A stretch of 64,000 nucleotides of DNA from Prolixibacteraceae bacterium (lineage in GTDB: Bacteria > Bacteroidota > Bacteroidia > Bacteroidales > Prolixibacteraceae), in NCBI GenBank assembly GCA_003506435.1, contig DOAQ01000046.1:186001-250000 (forward strand). Reading direction: 5' to 3'. Position 1 is the stretch's first letter, and each line of letters opens with the position of its first letter. Positions 22,144 to 30,758 of the stretch are shown here, piece by piece. The position numbers were made by a program, and so were the translations under genes. The notes below the pieces were generated by a model. The model did no database searches and was not told where the DNA came from. It saw only the letters and a list, made by a program, of their open reading frames with translations.

Positions 22144-23154
22144 ATGAAAAAGTCGATACGTATTCTGCTTATTCTAATTTTACTGCCGTTTCTTATCTAC
22201 CGTTTGGGGCCACAACCGGAAAGGCCCCGGTTAACCGATCAACTTCCTGAAGTTGGGTGTACCATCGATAATATCGAACATTTTATTCAGGAAAAAGAGA
22301 GCAAACTGCCCCTTAAACCGGACAATGAATCGCGTATTTTCTGGAACAACGATTCGTTGAAGGAAAAGACGGACTGGTGCTTGCTTTATCTCCATGGTTT
22401 TTCGGCATCGTGGTACGAAGGACATCCAACCCATCAGAATTTTGCCAAACGCTTTGGAATGAATGCCTACCTTCCCCGTCTGGCCGATCATGGAATTGTT
22501 ACCGACGAACCCCTCCTGAACATGACTCCCGATAATTTGTATGAATCGGCCAAAGAGGCCTTGATAATGGCGCATATTCTGGGCGAAAAAGTAGTGATCA
22601 TGGCAACGTCAACCGGAGGGACGCTGACGTTGAAACTGGCAGCCGAATTCCCGGAAATGATCGACGGGTTGATCCTTTTATCACCCAATATCCGGATCAA
22701 TAATTCGAAGGCATTTTTGCTGTCCGGCCCTTGGGGATTGCAAATCGCCCGCAATAATTACCACAGTAATTACCGGGTAACCAACGAAGATTTTGAATGC
22801 AGGGAATGCCAATACTGGAACTGCAAATACCGCCTCGAAGCAACGGTTTATCTGCAGCAACTAATTAGCGCCACCATGAAACGGAAGACCTTTGAAAAGG
22901 TAAAAGCACCGCTGTTTGCAGGTTATTATTACAAAGATGAGGCCCATCAGGACCAAGTGGTTCGCGTAGATGCGATCATTGAGATGTTCGATCAGTTGGG
23001 AACTCCCGGCGAACTCAAACGCAAACAGGCTTTTCCCGAAGCCGGCAATCATATCATCGGGGGAGAATTATTCTCGGGGTCGCTGGAAGAAGTGCAGCAG
23101 GCTTGTTTTTTATTTGCTGAAGAGATATTGGGATTGGAAAGAACAACACCTTAA
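22144..23154 (+). CDS. Alpha/beta hydrolase
   Basis: The 336-residue protein has an N-terminal membrane anchor or signal (about residues 5-20). LLYLHGFSASWYEGH (about 79-93) is the oxyanion-hole motif. The nucleophile elbow reads ATSTGG (about 155-160) instead of the common GxSxG. AGNHIIGG near residue 302 supplies the catalytic His. The fold is typical of serine esterases and lipases. The mature domain would lie in the periplasm if the N-terminus acts as an anchor. The substrate is unknown. A strong terminator follows it, shared with the convergent ribosomal protein cluster. Confidence 0.85.
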   Translation: MKKSIRILLILILLPFLIYRLGPQPERPRLTDQLPEVGCTIDNIEHFIQEKESKLPLKPDNESRIFWNNDSLKEKTDWCLLYLHGFSASWYEGHPTHQNFAKRFGMNAYLPRLADHGIVTDEPLLNMTPDNLYESAKEALIMAHILGEKVVIMATSTGGTLTLKLAAEFPEMIDGLILLSPNIRINNSKAFLLSGPWGLQIARNNYHSNYRVTNEDFECRECQYWNCKYRLEATVYLQQLISATMKRKTFEKVKAPLFAGYYYKDEAHQDQVVRVDAIIEMFDQLGTPGELKRKQAFPEAGNHIIGGELFSGSLEEVQQACFLFAEEILGLERTTP

Positions 23155-23156
23155 AT

Positions 23157-23192
23157 AAAAAAAGCTTCCACCCGAAAGTGAAAGCTTTTTTT
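23157..23192. terminator. Bidirectional terminator
   Basis: AAAAAAAGCTTCCAC (23157-23171) pairs with GTGAAAGCTTTTTTT (23178-23192) with one mismatch. Runs of A and T on the two sides allow termination of both the rightward hydrolase and the leftward DUF4295 transcripts. Confidence 0.85.
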
Positions 23193-23209
23193 ATATCTTC
23201 TGTAAAATA

Positions 23210-23362
23210 TTACTTCTTGAAGTATGCAGTAACATCATCGTTGGGAATAATTTCCTCAACAAATGTGTACGCGCCGGTCTTTTCTGATTTTACCATTTTG
23301 ATCACTTTTGCGTGACCTTTACCGGCTCCTTTTTGCAGTGTTGCAACAGCTTTCTTTGCCAT
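23210..23362 (-). CDS. DUF4295 small basic protein
   Basis: A 50-residue protein (starts MAKKAVATLQKGAGKGHAK, ends VTAYFKK), highly basic at the N-terminus. It matches DUF4295, a Bacteroidota-specific small protein encoded directly after rpmG. Its location in a ribosomal protein cluster suggests ribosome association (inference). In many relatives ftsY follows; here a terminator and a convergent gene follow instead. Confidence 0.88.
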   Translation of the reverse strand: MAKKAVATLQKGAGKGHAKVIKMVKSEKTGAYTFVEEIIPNDDVTAYFKK

Positions 23363-23369
23363 AACTCAA

Positions 23370-23552
23370 TTATTTTATTTCTCTGTGAACAGTTACTTTT
23401 TTCAAGATTGGGTTATATTTCTTGATCTCCAGGCGTTCAGGAGTATTTTTCCTGTTCTTGGTAGTAATGTAACGCGACATTCCTGCCAACCCGCTTTCTT
23501 TTTGCTCGGTACATTCTAAGATCACTTGTACCCTGTTTCCTTTCTTAGCCAT
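23370..23552 (-). CDS. rpmG: 50S ribosomal protein L33
   Basis: A 60-residue basic protein. RVQVILECTEQKESGLAGMS and YITTKNRKNTPERLEIKKYN match L33. It contains only one Cys, so it is the form lacking the zinc ribbon. It is part of the large ribosomal subunit near the E site. It lies between rpmB and DUF4295, 7 bp from the latter, in the conserved Bacteroidota order. Confidence 0.96.
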   Translation of the reverse strand: MAKKGNRVQVILECTEQKESGLAGMSRYITTKNRKNTPERLEIKKYNPILKKVTVHREIK

Positions 23553-23563
23553 TTCTCAAGCGT

Positions 23564-23806
23564 TTAAATATTTTTAATATACCCTTTTTCTTTCGCTTCT
23601 TTCAGCGCGTAATTCAAACCTTTTTTGTTGATCGTGCGGATACCGGCTGCAGAAACAGTCAGGGTAATCCAGCGATCTTCATCAGGAAAATAGAACTTCT
23701 TATTGAACAAATTCGGCATAAAAGTTCTTTTCGTCCTTCTTTTCGAGTGGGAAACGTTATTGCCCACCATGACTTTTTTTCCGGTAACTTGACAAACTCT
23801 TGACAT
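23564..23806 (-). CDS. rpmB: 50S ribosomal protein L28
   Basis: An 80-residue basic protein. MSRVCQVTGKKVMVGNNVSH and SKRRTKRTFMPNLFNKKFY are the L28 signature, and TVSAAGIRTINKKGLNYALK is the C-terminal part. It is the first gene of the leftward rpmB-rpmG-DUF4295 operon. Upstream, on the minus strand, a TTCTTTGC box about 30 bp before the start may be the -7 region. Confidence 0.96.
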   Translation of the reverse strand: MSRVCQVTGKKVMVGNNVSHSKRRTKRTFMPNLFNKKFYFPDEDRWITLTVSAAGIRTINKKGLNYALKEAKEKGYIKNI

Positions 23807-24000
23807 TGTCGTTATTTTTAATTCAGAATCTCACTTTTTTCAAACAGGTTGCAAAGAAAGTACATTTTCTTTAAAATATCAAATAGTTAGAAAAGTTTTT
23901 AATTTTATTTTTAACAATGAAAAGTTAATAATTTTTGACCTGTCAGAAGTTGGCGTATTGCTCAAATTTTTAATACTTTCCGGCGAAAATACATCAAATA

Positions 24001-25434
24001 ATGGTATTCAATTCTGCCACCTATTTTCTTTTTATTTGTCTGGTTTTTTGGGTCTACTGGAAACTGCTTCGGGAGAAAACAAAAACGCAGAATGTTTTTC
24101 TTCTGGCCGCAAGTTATCTGTTTTATGGCTGGTGGGATGCGCGTTTTCTGTTGCTGATTATTTTTAGTTCGCTGATCGATTTTTTTCTGGGCAGTCTTCT
24201 TTACAAACAAACGAAAAGAAAAAACAGGCGCTTCATTCTCGCTTTCAGTCTGATCAGCAACCTGGGACTACTTTCGTTTTTCAAATATTACAATTTTTTC
24301 ATTGACTCTTTTGTTGAACTATCATCGATTGTTGGATTTCAGACTAATGTCAAAAGCCTGAATATTATTTTACCCGTCGGCATTAGTTTTTATACCTTCC
24401 AATCGCTCAGTTATATTCTTGACATTTACTACAGAAGGATAAAACCTACACGGGATATTATTGCGTTTATGGCTTTTATCGCATTCTTTCCTCAATTAGT
24501 GGCGGGTCCTATCGAACGAGCAAAAAATCTTCTCCCTCAATTTCAGCGTATACGTATTTTCGATATAAACCAGATAACCGGCGGACTCCGGCTAATTCTT
24601 TATGGTCTGTTCAAAAAAATGGTAATTGCCGACCGGTTGGCATTTTTCGTCGATGCTGCTTACCAGTCCCCGGAACAGCATCCGGGTTTTGTTTTACTGA
24701 CCGCCACCTTTCTGTTTGGTTTCCAGATTTATTGCGACTTTTCAGGCTATTCAGACATTGCAATCGGGTCGGCACGTCTGCTGGGCTTTGAACTGATGCA
24801 AAACTTTCGTACCCCGTTCTTCGCGGCAGGCATCCGTGAATTTTGGCAGCGTTGGCATATTTCACTTTCCACCTGGTTTCGCGACTATATTTATATTCCA
24901 TTGGGAGGGAACCGGGTAACAACACAACGATGGATTTTTAATATTCTGGTTACGTTTACCCTTTCGGGAATATGGCACGGCGCCGCGTTTACCTATATAA
25001 TCTGGGGGTTTATTCACGGATTACTGATGGTTCTTGAGAAACAACTTGGTTCAATCGCATTGTTTTTCAGAATAAACAAAATATCGAAAGTAATCATGAC
25101 ATTTGTGGTTGTCAACCTTTGCTTCGTGCTTTTCCGTTCCGATACATTTTTGAATGCAATGCTCATTTATTCGCGTATCTTCGATTTTGATTTCACGCTG
25201 AATAACTGGTTCTCACCGAATGACTTTATTACGAATGAATATTTTATTTCGCTGATTATTTCATTTCCTGTATTTATCGTATTCGAGTGGCTGACACGTA
25301 AATCAGACTTTAATATTTTCACTGCCCGGCTGACAAAATGGAAACGGCATTCTGTTTATTATTTACTGCTTCTTCTGATTGTAATTTTCGGTGTATATAA
25401 AGCGGCCCCACAATTCATCTATTTTCAGTTTTAA
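24001..25434 (+). CDS. MBOAT-family O-acyltransferase
   Basis: A 477-residue multi-pass membrane protein of the AlgI/DltB type, which moves acyl groups across the membrane onto extracellular polymers. The family motifs are visible: YLFYGWWDARFLLLI, VGISFYTFQSLSYILDIYYR, FPQLVAGPIERA, REFWQRWHISLSTWFRDY, and the catalytic His in SGIWHGAAFTYIIWG (about residues 322-336). The next gene, 2 bp downstream, encodes an SGNH-type partner, a typical pairing for polysaccharide O-acetylation (inference). The polymer is unknown. Confidence 0.93.
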   Translation: MVFNSATYFLFICLVFWVYWKLLREKTKTQNVFLLAASYLFYGWWDARFLLLIIFSSLIDFFLGSLLYKQTKRKNRRFILAFSLISNLGLLSFFKYYNFFIDSFVELSSIVGFQTNVKSLNIILPVGISFYTFQSLSYILDIYYRRIKPTRDIIAFMAFIAFFPQLVAGPIERAKNLLPQFQRIRIFDINQITGGLRLILYGLFKKMVIADRLAFFVDAAYQSPEQHPGFVLLTATFLFGFQIYCDFSGYSDIAIGSARLLGFELMQNFRTPFFAAGIREFWQRWHISLSTWFRDYIYIPLGGNRVTTQRWIFNILVTFTLSGIWHGAAFTYIIWGFIHGLLMVLEKQLGSIALFFRINKISKVIMTFVVVNLCFVLFRSDTFLNAMLIYSRIFDFDFTLNNWFSPNDFITNEYFISLIISFPVFIVFEWLTRKSDFNIFTARLTKWKRHSVYYLLLLLIVIFGVYKAAPQFIYFQF

Positions 25435-25436
25435 AA

Positions 25437-26390
25437 ATGAAAAAATTAGCAATAAAGACAGGAAAGTTTTGTGCATTACCTCTGGCAATTGTTGTCCTTT
25501 CATTTTTTATTCCCCTACCCAGAATTTTTAATTATCATTTTATAAAAGATGACTGCTACAATCATGGAGCCTGGATTTACGACCGAATAGCCCGGAATAA
25601 CACCCCGGTTGATATAGCAATCATTGGTTCCTCTCATGCAATACACGCGTTCAATGAGCCGGTAATAGAAAAGGAGCTGGATGGTATAAATGTTGCAAAC
25701 TTTGGTTATTGCCGCATGGGTCGCAACCTTCAGTATGTTTTGCTGAAAGATATTCTGAAATACAAAAATCCGAAAATGGTAATCATCGAGATTTCGGAGG
25801 AGGAAACAAAAAACAGTCACGATATTTTCCCCTATCTGGCCGAAAACAAAGATTTGTTTTTCTCGAAATCGGCAGTCAACCGCGATTATTTTTCCGATTT
25901 ATATTACGGTTTTATCACCCGTCTCGAAGCAGTAAAGCAAATCTATATTTTCAGAAATGATTACCCGGAAGTTGATTTGTCGAATTATGGCTACGGATCA
26001 TCGGATCGTGTGGCTACTGCAAATGAGATAAACGATAACATCGAAAACTGGAACAGAAGACTGAAAAGAAGAACCAATCAGACTTTAAAAAACATACAAC
26101 TGAAGTATCCAAAGGCTTATCTGAAAGCAATGATCAGACTGCTTGAAGAAAAAAATATTCAATTCTGCTTTGTTTACCTTTCCGAATATGGATCAAAACT
26201 TGATCAGCCAATCGATATGGAATATTATTCAAAGACAGGTTCTGTGCTAATCCCGCCTAAGTCATTACTGGCTAACCCTGAATTGTGGATGGATGACAGC
26301 CATCTGAACGACCGCGGCGCTGAGATTATTTCAACATGGATAGCAAAAAAAATCACTGATTCGGTTTCTGAATGTTTTCAGGAACACTAA
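25437..26390 (+). CDS. SGNH-hydrolase-like partner of MBOAT
   Basis: The 317-residue protein has an N-terminal signal anchor (about residues 12-28). IIGSSHAIHAF (about 62-72) holds the nucleophile Ser in a GSSH context. MDDSHLNDRGAEIIS near residue 287 supplies the C-terminal Asp-x-x-His pair of SGNH/GDSL enzymes. It follows the MBOAT gene by 2 bp. By analogy with AlgJ/AlgX and DltD it should transfer or edit acetyl groups in the periplasm. Confidence 0.82.
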   Translation: MKKLAIKTGKFCALPLAIVVLSFFIPLPRIFNYHFIKDDCYNHGAWIYDRIARNNTPVDIAIIGSSHAIHAFNEPVIEKELDGINVANFGYCRMGRNLQYVLLKDILKYKNPKMVIIEISEEETKNSHDIFPYLAENKDLFFSKSAVNRDYFSDLYYGFITRLEAVKQIYIFRNDYPEVDLSNYGYGSSDRVATANEINDNIENWNRRLKRRTNQTLKNIQLKYPKAYLKAMIRLLEEKNIQFCFVYLSEYGSKLDQPIDMEYYSKTGSVLIPPKSLLANPELWMDDSHLNDRGAEIISTWIAKKITDSVSECFQEH

Positions 26391-26484
26391 TTTCAAGCAG
26401 AAAAATCTCATTCTTTTCACCCGATAATATTTTCCAAGTTATGAACAAAACAAATTCACGATGGGTTTATCTCATATTTTGAAG

Positions 26485-26492
26485 TATATTTG
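26485..26492 (+). promoter_or_regulatory. Candidate -7 box of bcp
   Basis: TATATTTG matches the Bacteroidota -7 consensus TAnnTTTG, 21 bp upstream of the bcp start codon. The -33 element is not clear. Confidence 0.4.
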
Positions 26493-26512
26493 TTTAACTA
26501 AAACAAAAGCGG

Positions 26513-26977
26513 ATGGCAGTTTTAAATAAAGGCGATAAAGCACCGGGGTTCAAAGGTTTAAATCAGGACGGGAAACTGATTTCGTCGGATGATTTCAAAG
26601 GTAAAAAAATGATTTTGTACTTTTACCCGAAGGACAATACTCCCGGGTGTACTGCCGAATCATGCAATTTAAGCGACAATTATCAGTACTGGCTAAATAA
26701 AGGGTACGAAGTTGTTGGCATTAGTCCCGACAGCGTGGCATCGCACAAAAAATTTGCCGGTAAATTTGGTTTTTCATTCAACCTGATTGCCGACACAGAA
26801 AAAGAAATCCTTCAGGCGTATGGAGTGTGGGGCGAAAAAAGCATGTACGGCAAAAAGTACATGGGCGTTTTGCGAACTACGTATATAATTAATGAGAAGG
26901 GCATTATCGACGAAGTTTTTGAAAGCGTAAAAACAGGCGATCATACAAATCAAATTATAGAAGCTTTAAATATTTAA
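26513..26977 (+). CDS. bcp: Thiol peroxidase, BCP-type peroxiredoxin
   Basis: The 154-residue thioredoxin-fold protein reduces peroxides in the cytoplasm using thioredoxin. LYFYPKDNTPGCTAESCNL (about 36-54) contains the peroxidatic Cys in PGCT and the resolving Cys five residues later (CTAESC), the classic BCP/PrxQ arrangement. Length is normal for the family. A promoter-like TAnnTTTG box precedes it. It lies before recA in the same direction with a 70-bp gap. Confidence 0.95.
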   Translation: MAVLNKGDKAPGFKGLNQDGKLISSDDFKGKKMILYFYPKDNTPGCTAESCNLSDNYQYWLNKGYEVVGISPDSVASHKKFAGKFGFSFNLIADTEKEILQAYGVWGEKSMYGKKYMGVLRTTYIINEKGIIDEVFESVKTGDHTNQIIEALNI

Positions 26978-27046
26978 ATACAAGGCGTATCAAACAGCCG
27001 AACTGTCAATCATAAATCATCAATAATAAATTATCAATCACAAAAT

Positions 27047-28072
27047 ATGGCAAGCAACGAAAAAACCAATATCAACAGCGAAAAGCTGAAAGCGCTTCAG
27101 CTTACAATGGAGAAAATCGATAAAACTTTTGGCAAGGGGTCCATCATGAAAATGAGCGACCGCCCGGTTGAAGACGTACCAACCATTTCATCGGGTTCCA
27201 TCGGACTCGACATCGCACTGGGCGTTGGCGGTTATCCAAAAGGAAGGATCATCGAAATTTATGGCCCTGAATCATCCGGTAAAACCACCCTGGCTATTCA
27301 TGCCATTGCTGAAGCCCAAAAAGCAGGCGGCATTGCAGCAATCATTGATGCAGAACACGCTTTCGACCCGACTTACGCCCAAAAACTGGGTGTCGACATC
27401 GATGAACTGCTGATTTCGCAGCCCGATAACGGCGAACAGGCGCTGGAAATTGCCGACAGCCTGATCCGTTCGGGAGCAATTGATATTATTGTGATTGACT
27501 CGGTTGCCGCCCTGACTCCAAAAGCCGAAATTGAGGGCGACATGGGCGATTCGAAAATGGGACTTCAGGCCCGTTTGATGTCGCAGGCACTGAGAAAGCT
27601 GACTGCCAATATCAGCCGCACCAAAACCTGCTGTGTTTTCATTAACCAGTTGAGGGAGAAAATCGGCATCATGTTTGGCAATCCCGAAACGACGACAGGT
27701 GGTAACGCATTAAAATTCTATGCTTCTGTACGTCTGGATATCCGCCGTATCGGACAAATCAAAGACGGAGAAGAAGCACAGGGAAACCACACCCGCGTGA
27801 AAGTGGTAAAAAACAAAGTGGCCCCACCATTCCGCAAAGCAGAATTCGACATCATGTTTGGTGAAGGAATCTCGAAAACAGGCGAAATTGTTGACATGGG
27901 TGTTGAACTTGGGATCATCAAGAAATCAGGTTCCTGGTTTAGTTATGGGGAAACAAAACTGGGACAGGGACGTGAATCTGTGAAAAGCCTTCTCCACGAC
28001 AACGAAGAACTGGCACACGAACTGGAAACCAAAATATTGGAAACCGTTACAAAGACAACAACTGAAAATTAA
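27047..28072 (+). CDS. recA: Recombinase A
   Basis: RecA forms filaments on single-stranded DNA for homologous recombination and stimulates LexA cleavage where LexA is present. The 341-residue protein has Walker A GPESSGKTTLA (about 74-84), Walker B IDIIVIDSVAAL (about 145-156), and the L2-region signature FINQLREKIGIMFGNPETTT. A hairpin terminator follows at 28099-28127. No anomaly was seen. Confidence 0.98.
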   Translation: MASNEKTNINSEKLKALQLTMEKIDKTFGKGSIMKMSDRPVEDVPTISSGSIGLDIALGVGGYPKGRIIEIYGPESSGKTTLAIHAIAEAQKAGGIAAIIDAEHAFDPTYAQKLGVDIDELLISQPDNGEQALEIADSLIRSGAIDIIVIDSVAALTPKAEIEGDMGDSKMGLQARLMSQALRKLTANISRTKTCCVFINQLREKIGIMFGNPETTTGGNALKFYASVRLDIRRIGQIKDGEEAQGNHTRVKVVKNKVAPPFRKAEFDIMFGEGISKTGEIVDMGVELGIIKKSGSWFSYGETKLGQGRESVKSLLHDNEELAHELETKILETVTKTTTEN

Positions 28073-28098
28073 AAAATACTTAAAAATACAGTAAAGTC

Positions 28099-28127
28099 GG
28101 GGTGAAATGGCAATGCTGTTTCACCCC
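28099..28127 (+). terminator. recA terminator
   Basis: GGGGTGAAA (28099-28107) pairs with TTTCACCCC (28119-28127) across an 11-nt loop, 27 bp after the recA stop, followed by a TCTTATTT tract. Confidence 0.7.
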
Positions 28128-28170
28128 TCTTATTTAAAATTGTATCTTTTCACCGAAAATTAATTGTAAC

Positions 28171-30600
28171 ATGAAGGTATTGAAATTCGGAGGCACATCA
28201 GTAGGTAATGCCGAAAACATCAGAAAAGTAAGAAACATTTGCAGCAAACAGGATGACGATATCATCGTGGTAGTTTCTGCATTGGGTGGAATAACTGATA
28301 AAATTCTTAACGCGGCGCGCATGGCCGCGTTGGATACAGGATACTTTAATGTTGAAATAACAGCTATAAAAGAAAGGCACTTTGAGCTGATCGACGATCT
28401 TTTCGGGGAAGAGAACAATATCCCTTTGGAAGAAAGAGTAACGGATCTGCTCGATGAACTTGAAAAGATCATCCGCGGGATTTCCATGATTGGCGAACTC
28501 ACGCCCAAAACACTGGATAAAATTGGTGGTTTCGGTGAGCGCCTGTCATCGCTGATCATTTCCGAATTTATTCCCGGCGCCCAATGGTTCGATTCCTGTA
28601 ACTTTATCCGCACCGACAGCCATTTTGGAAAAGCCCGGGTTAATTTTGACGTTACCAACAGGTTGATAAAAAAGACTTTCAGCAACTTCTCGGGACTTGC
28701 TGTTGTGCCCGGTTTTATTGCCAGCAACGAGGCCGGTGAAATGACCACTCTCGGGCGCGGCGGTTCCGATTACACCGGGTCAATCCTGGCAGCAGCACTC
28801 GATGCAAGCGCACTGGAAATATGGACCGACGTGAACGGGTTCATGACTGCCGATCCGCGCGTGATCAGCAAAGCATACACCATTCGCACACTGAGCTACT
28901 CCGAAGCAATGGAGCTCTCCCACTTCGGTGCCAAAGTAATTTATCCGCCAACCATTTTGCCGGTTTATCAGAAAGAAATTCCGGTGAAGATAAAAAACAC
29001 GATGGAACCTGAAGCGGAAGGGACCCTGATCACCGGGAGCAATCCGAACGGGAAAGACCTACCCATCAAGGGTATTTCGTCGATTTCCGACATCACGCTG
29101 GTTACCGTGCAGGGACTTGGAATGGTAGGTGTGACCGGTATTTCCATGCGTCTGTTCGGCGCGCTTGCCAAAGAAGACATCAACGTGATCCTGATTTCGC
29201 AGGCTTCGTCGGAAAATTCGATCAGTTTTGCCATAAATACAGGCAGCGCCGAAAAAGCAGAAATGGCCATCCGGGATGAATTTGAACGCGAAATAGCGAC
29301 CCAGCAAATCAATAAAATCACCGTTGAAAGCAACCTTTCGATTGTGGCGATCGTGGGCGAAAATATGAAACACACGACTGGTATTGCAGGGAAACTCTTT
29401 CATACCATCGGAAAGAACGGGATCAACATTATTGCCATTGCACAAGGCGCTTCAGAATTAAATATTTCATGGGTAGTAAAGGATTCGGACCTGCGCAAAA
29501 CGCTCAATGTGGTACACGAATCGTTCTTCCTTTCTGAAAATATTGAATTGAATATCTTCCTTTTGGGAATTGGTCTTGTTGGCGGCAATCTGCTGAAACA
29601 AATCCATTTACAGCAGCCCAAATTATTGAAGGAAAAACACCTGAAAATAAAGCTGGCCGGTGTTGCCAACTCGAAAAAGATGCTCCTGTCGAGAGATGGA
29701 ATCGATATTGCAAATTATAAGGAACGAATGCTTTCGGAAGGAGAAACCAGCAATATTGAAGGTTTCAAAAATGAGATCATCGGGCTGAACATGTACAACT
29801 CAATTTTCGTGGATTGTACGGCAAACACTGAAGTTGCCGACATTTACCACGAGTTGCTGAACGCCAACGTTTCGATTGTGACAGCCAATAAAGTAGCGGC
29901 TTCTTCGGAATATTCGAATTACGTCAGCCTGAAAAAAACAGCCAAGCGCAAAGGCGTCAAATTTCTGTTTGAAACCAATGTGGGCGCCGGTTTGCCAATC
30001 ATCAATACCTTGAACGACATGGTGAATTCGGGTGATAAAATCCTGCGCATCGAAGCCGTTTTGTCGGGTACGCTGAATTTCATTTTCAATACCATCAGCG
30101 AAAAGATCCCGTTTAGCCAAACCATTCGCATGGCCAAGGAGCAGGGCTATTCGGAACCCGACCCGCGCATCGACCTCAGTGGTATGGACGTAGTTCGCAA
30201 ACTGCTGATCTTGGTCCGCGAATCAGGTTATGTAATTGACAAGGAAGATGTAACGATCAATAAATTCATACCCGACAATTATTTTGAAGGCAGCGCTGAC
30301 GATTTCTGGAAACTGGTCCCCGGTATTGATGCGGAATTCGAACAAAAACGAAAAAAGCTTGTTTCTGCGAACAAATGCTGGCGTTTTGTAGCCCGTTTCG
30401 AAGAAGGCAAAGCAGAAGTCGGGCTTCAGGAAATCGAGCAAGGGCACCCGTTCTTCGACTTGCAGGGAAGCAATAACCTGGTGATGTTCACAACCGAACG
30501 TTACCACGAGTTCCCGATGATAATAAAAGGATACGGTGCTGGCGCTGACGTTACTGCTGCCGGGGTTTTTGCCGATATTATCCGGGTATCAAATATATAA
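28171..30600 (+). CDS. thrA: Bifunctional aspartokinase / homoserine dehydrogenase
   Basis: The 809-residue enzyme catalyses the first and third steps from aspartate to threonine and methionine. The aspartokinase domain starts with LKFGGTSVGNAENI; TLGRGGSDYTGSILAAAL is its nucleotide-binding element. Two ACT regulatory domains lie at about residues 310-460 (TVQGLGMVGVTGISMRL, IVAIVGENMKHTTGIAGKL). The homoserine dehydrogenase domain begins at about 465 with LLGIGLVGGNLLKQ and has GYSEPDPRIDLSGMDV. It heads a thrA-apgM-thrC gene set, suggesting threonine feedback control through the ACT domains (known for ThrA). Confidence 0.97.
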   Translation: MKVLKFGGTSVGNAENIRKVRNICSKQDDDIIVVVSALGGITDKILNAARMAALDTGYFNVEITAIKERHFELIDDLFGEENNIPLEERVTDLLDELEKIIRGISMIGELTPKTLDKIGGFGERLSSLIISEFIPGAQWFDSCNFIRTDSHFGKARVNFDVTNRLIKKTFSNFSGLAVVPGFIASNEAGEMTTLGRGGSDYTGSILAAALDASALEIWTDVNGFMTADPRVISKAYTIRTLSYSEAMELSHFGAKVIYPPTILPVYQKEIPVKIKNTMEPEAEGTLITGSNPNGKDLPIKGISSISDITLVTVQGLGMVGVTGISMRLFGALAKEDINVILISQASSENSISFAINTGSAEKAEMAIRDEFEREIATQQINKITVESNLSIVAIVGENMKHTTGIAGKLFHTIGKNGINIIAIAQGASELNISWVVKDSDLRKTLNVVHESFFLSENIELNIFLLGIGLVGGNLLKQIHLQQPKLLKEKHLKIKLAGVANSKKMLLSRDGIDIANYKERMLSEGETSNIEGFKNEIIGLNMYNSIFVDCTANTEVADIYHELLNANVSIVTANKVAASSEYSNYVSLKKTAKRKGVKFLFETNVGAGLPIINTLNDMVNSGDKILRIEAVLSGTLNFIFNTISEKIPFSQTIRMAKEQGYSEPDPRIDLSGMDVVRKLLILVRESGYVIDKEDVTINKFIPDNYFEGSADDFWKLVPGIDAEFEQKRKKLVSANKCWRFVARFEEGKAEVGLQEIEQGHPFFDLQGSNNLVMFTTERYHEFPMIIKGYGAGADVTAAGVFADIIRVSNI

Positions 30601-30604
30601 GGAA

Positions 30605-30755
30605 AGACAAGCCCCCTTTCCCCGAGGCTTCCCCAAAGGGGAATAAAAAGACTGGGGTTTCTCTGTTCCTCTGATATTTTAGAATTGAAATAATTTTAAA
30701 AGCCTCTCCCCTGGCTGTTATCCTTCCCCTTTGTGGGAATAAGAAGGGGGTCTGT
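30605..30755. repeat. REP/MITE-like element between thrA and apgM
   Basis: The element starts after the thrA stop with a CCCC-rich palindromic segment (CCCCGAGGC, then CCCCAAAGGGGAA). It ends with a 50-bp block (30701-30750) whose last bases AAGAAGGGGG lie 8 bp before the apgM ATG. The terminal block is about 80% identical to 32061-32110. The interior is AT-rich. Confidence 0.7.
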
Positions 30756-30758
30756 AAT

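Noticed and set aside
28134..28748. Leftward 204-codon frame opposite thrA
   Set aside because: It is a shadow of the aspartokinase coding strand without start signals or recognisable motifs.
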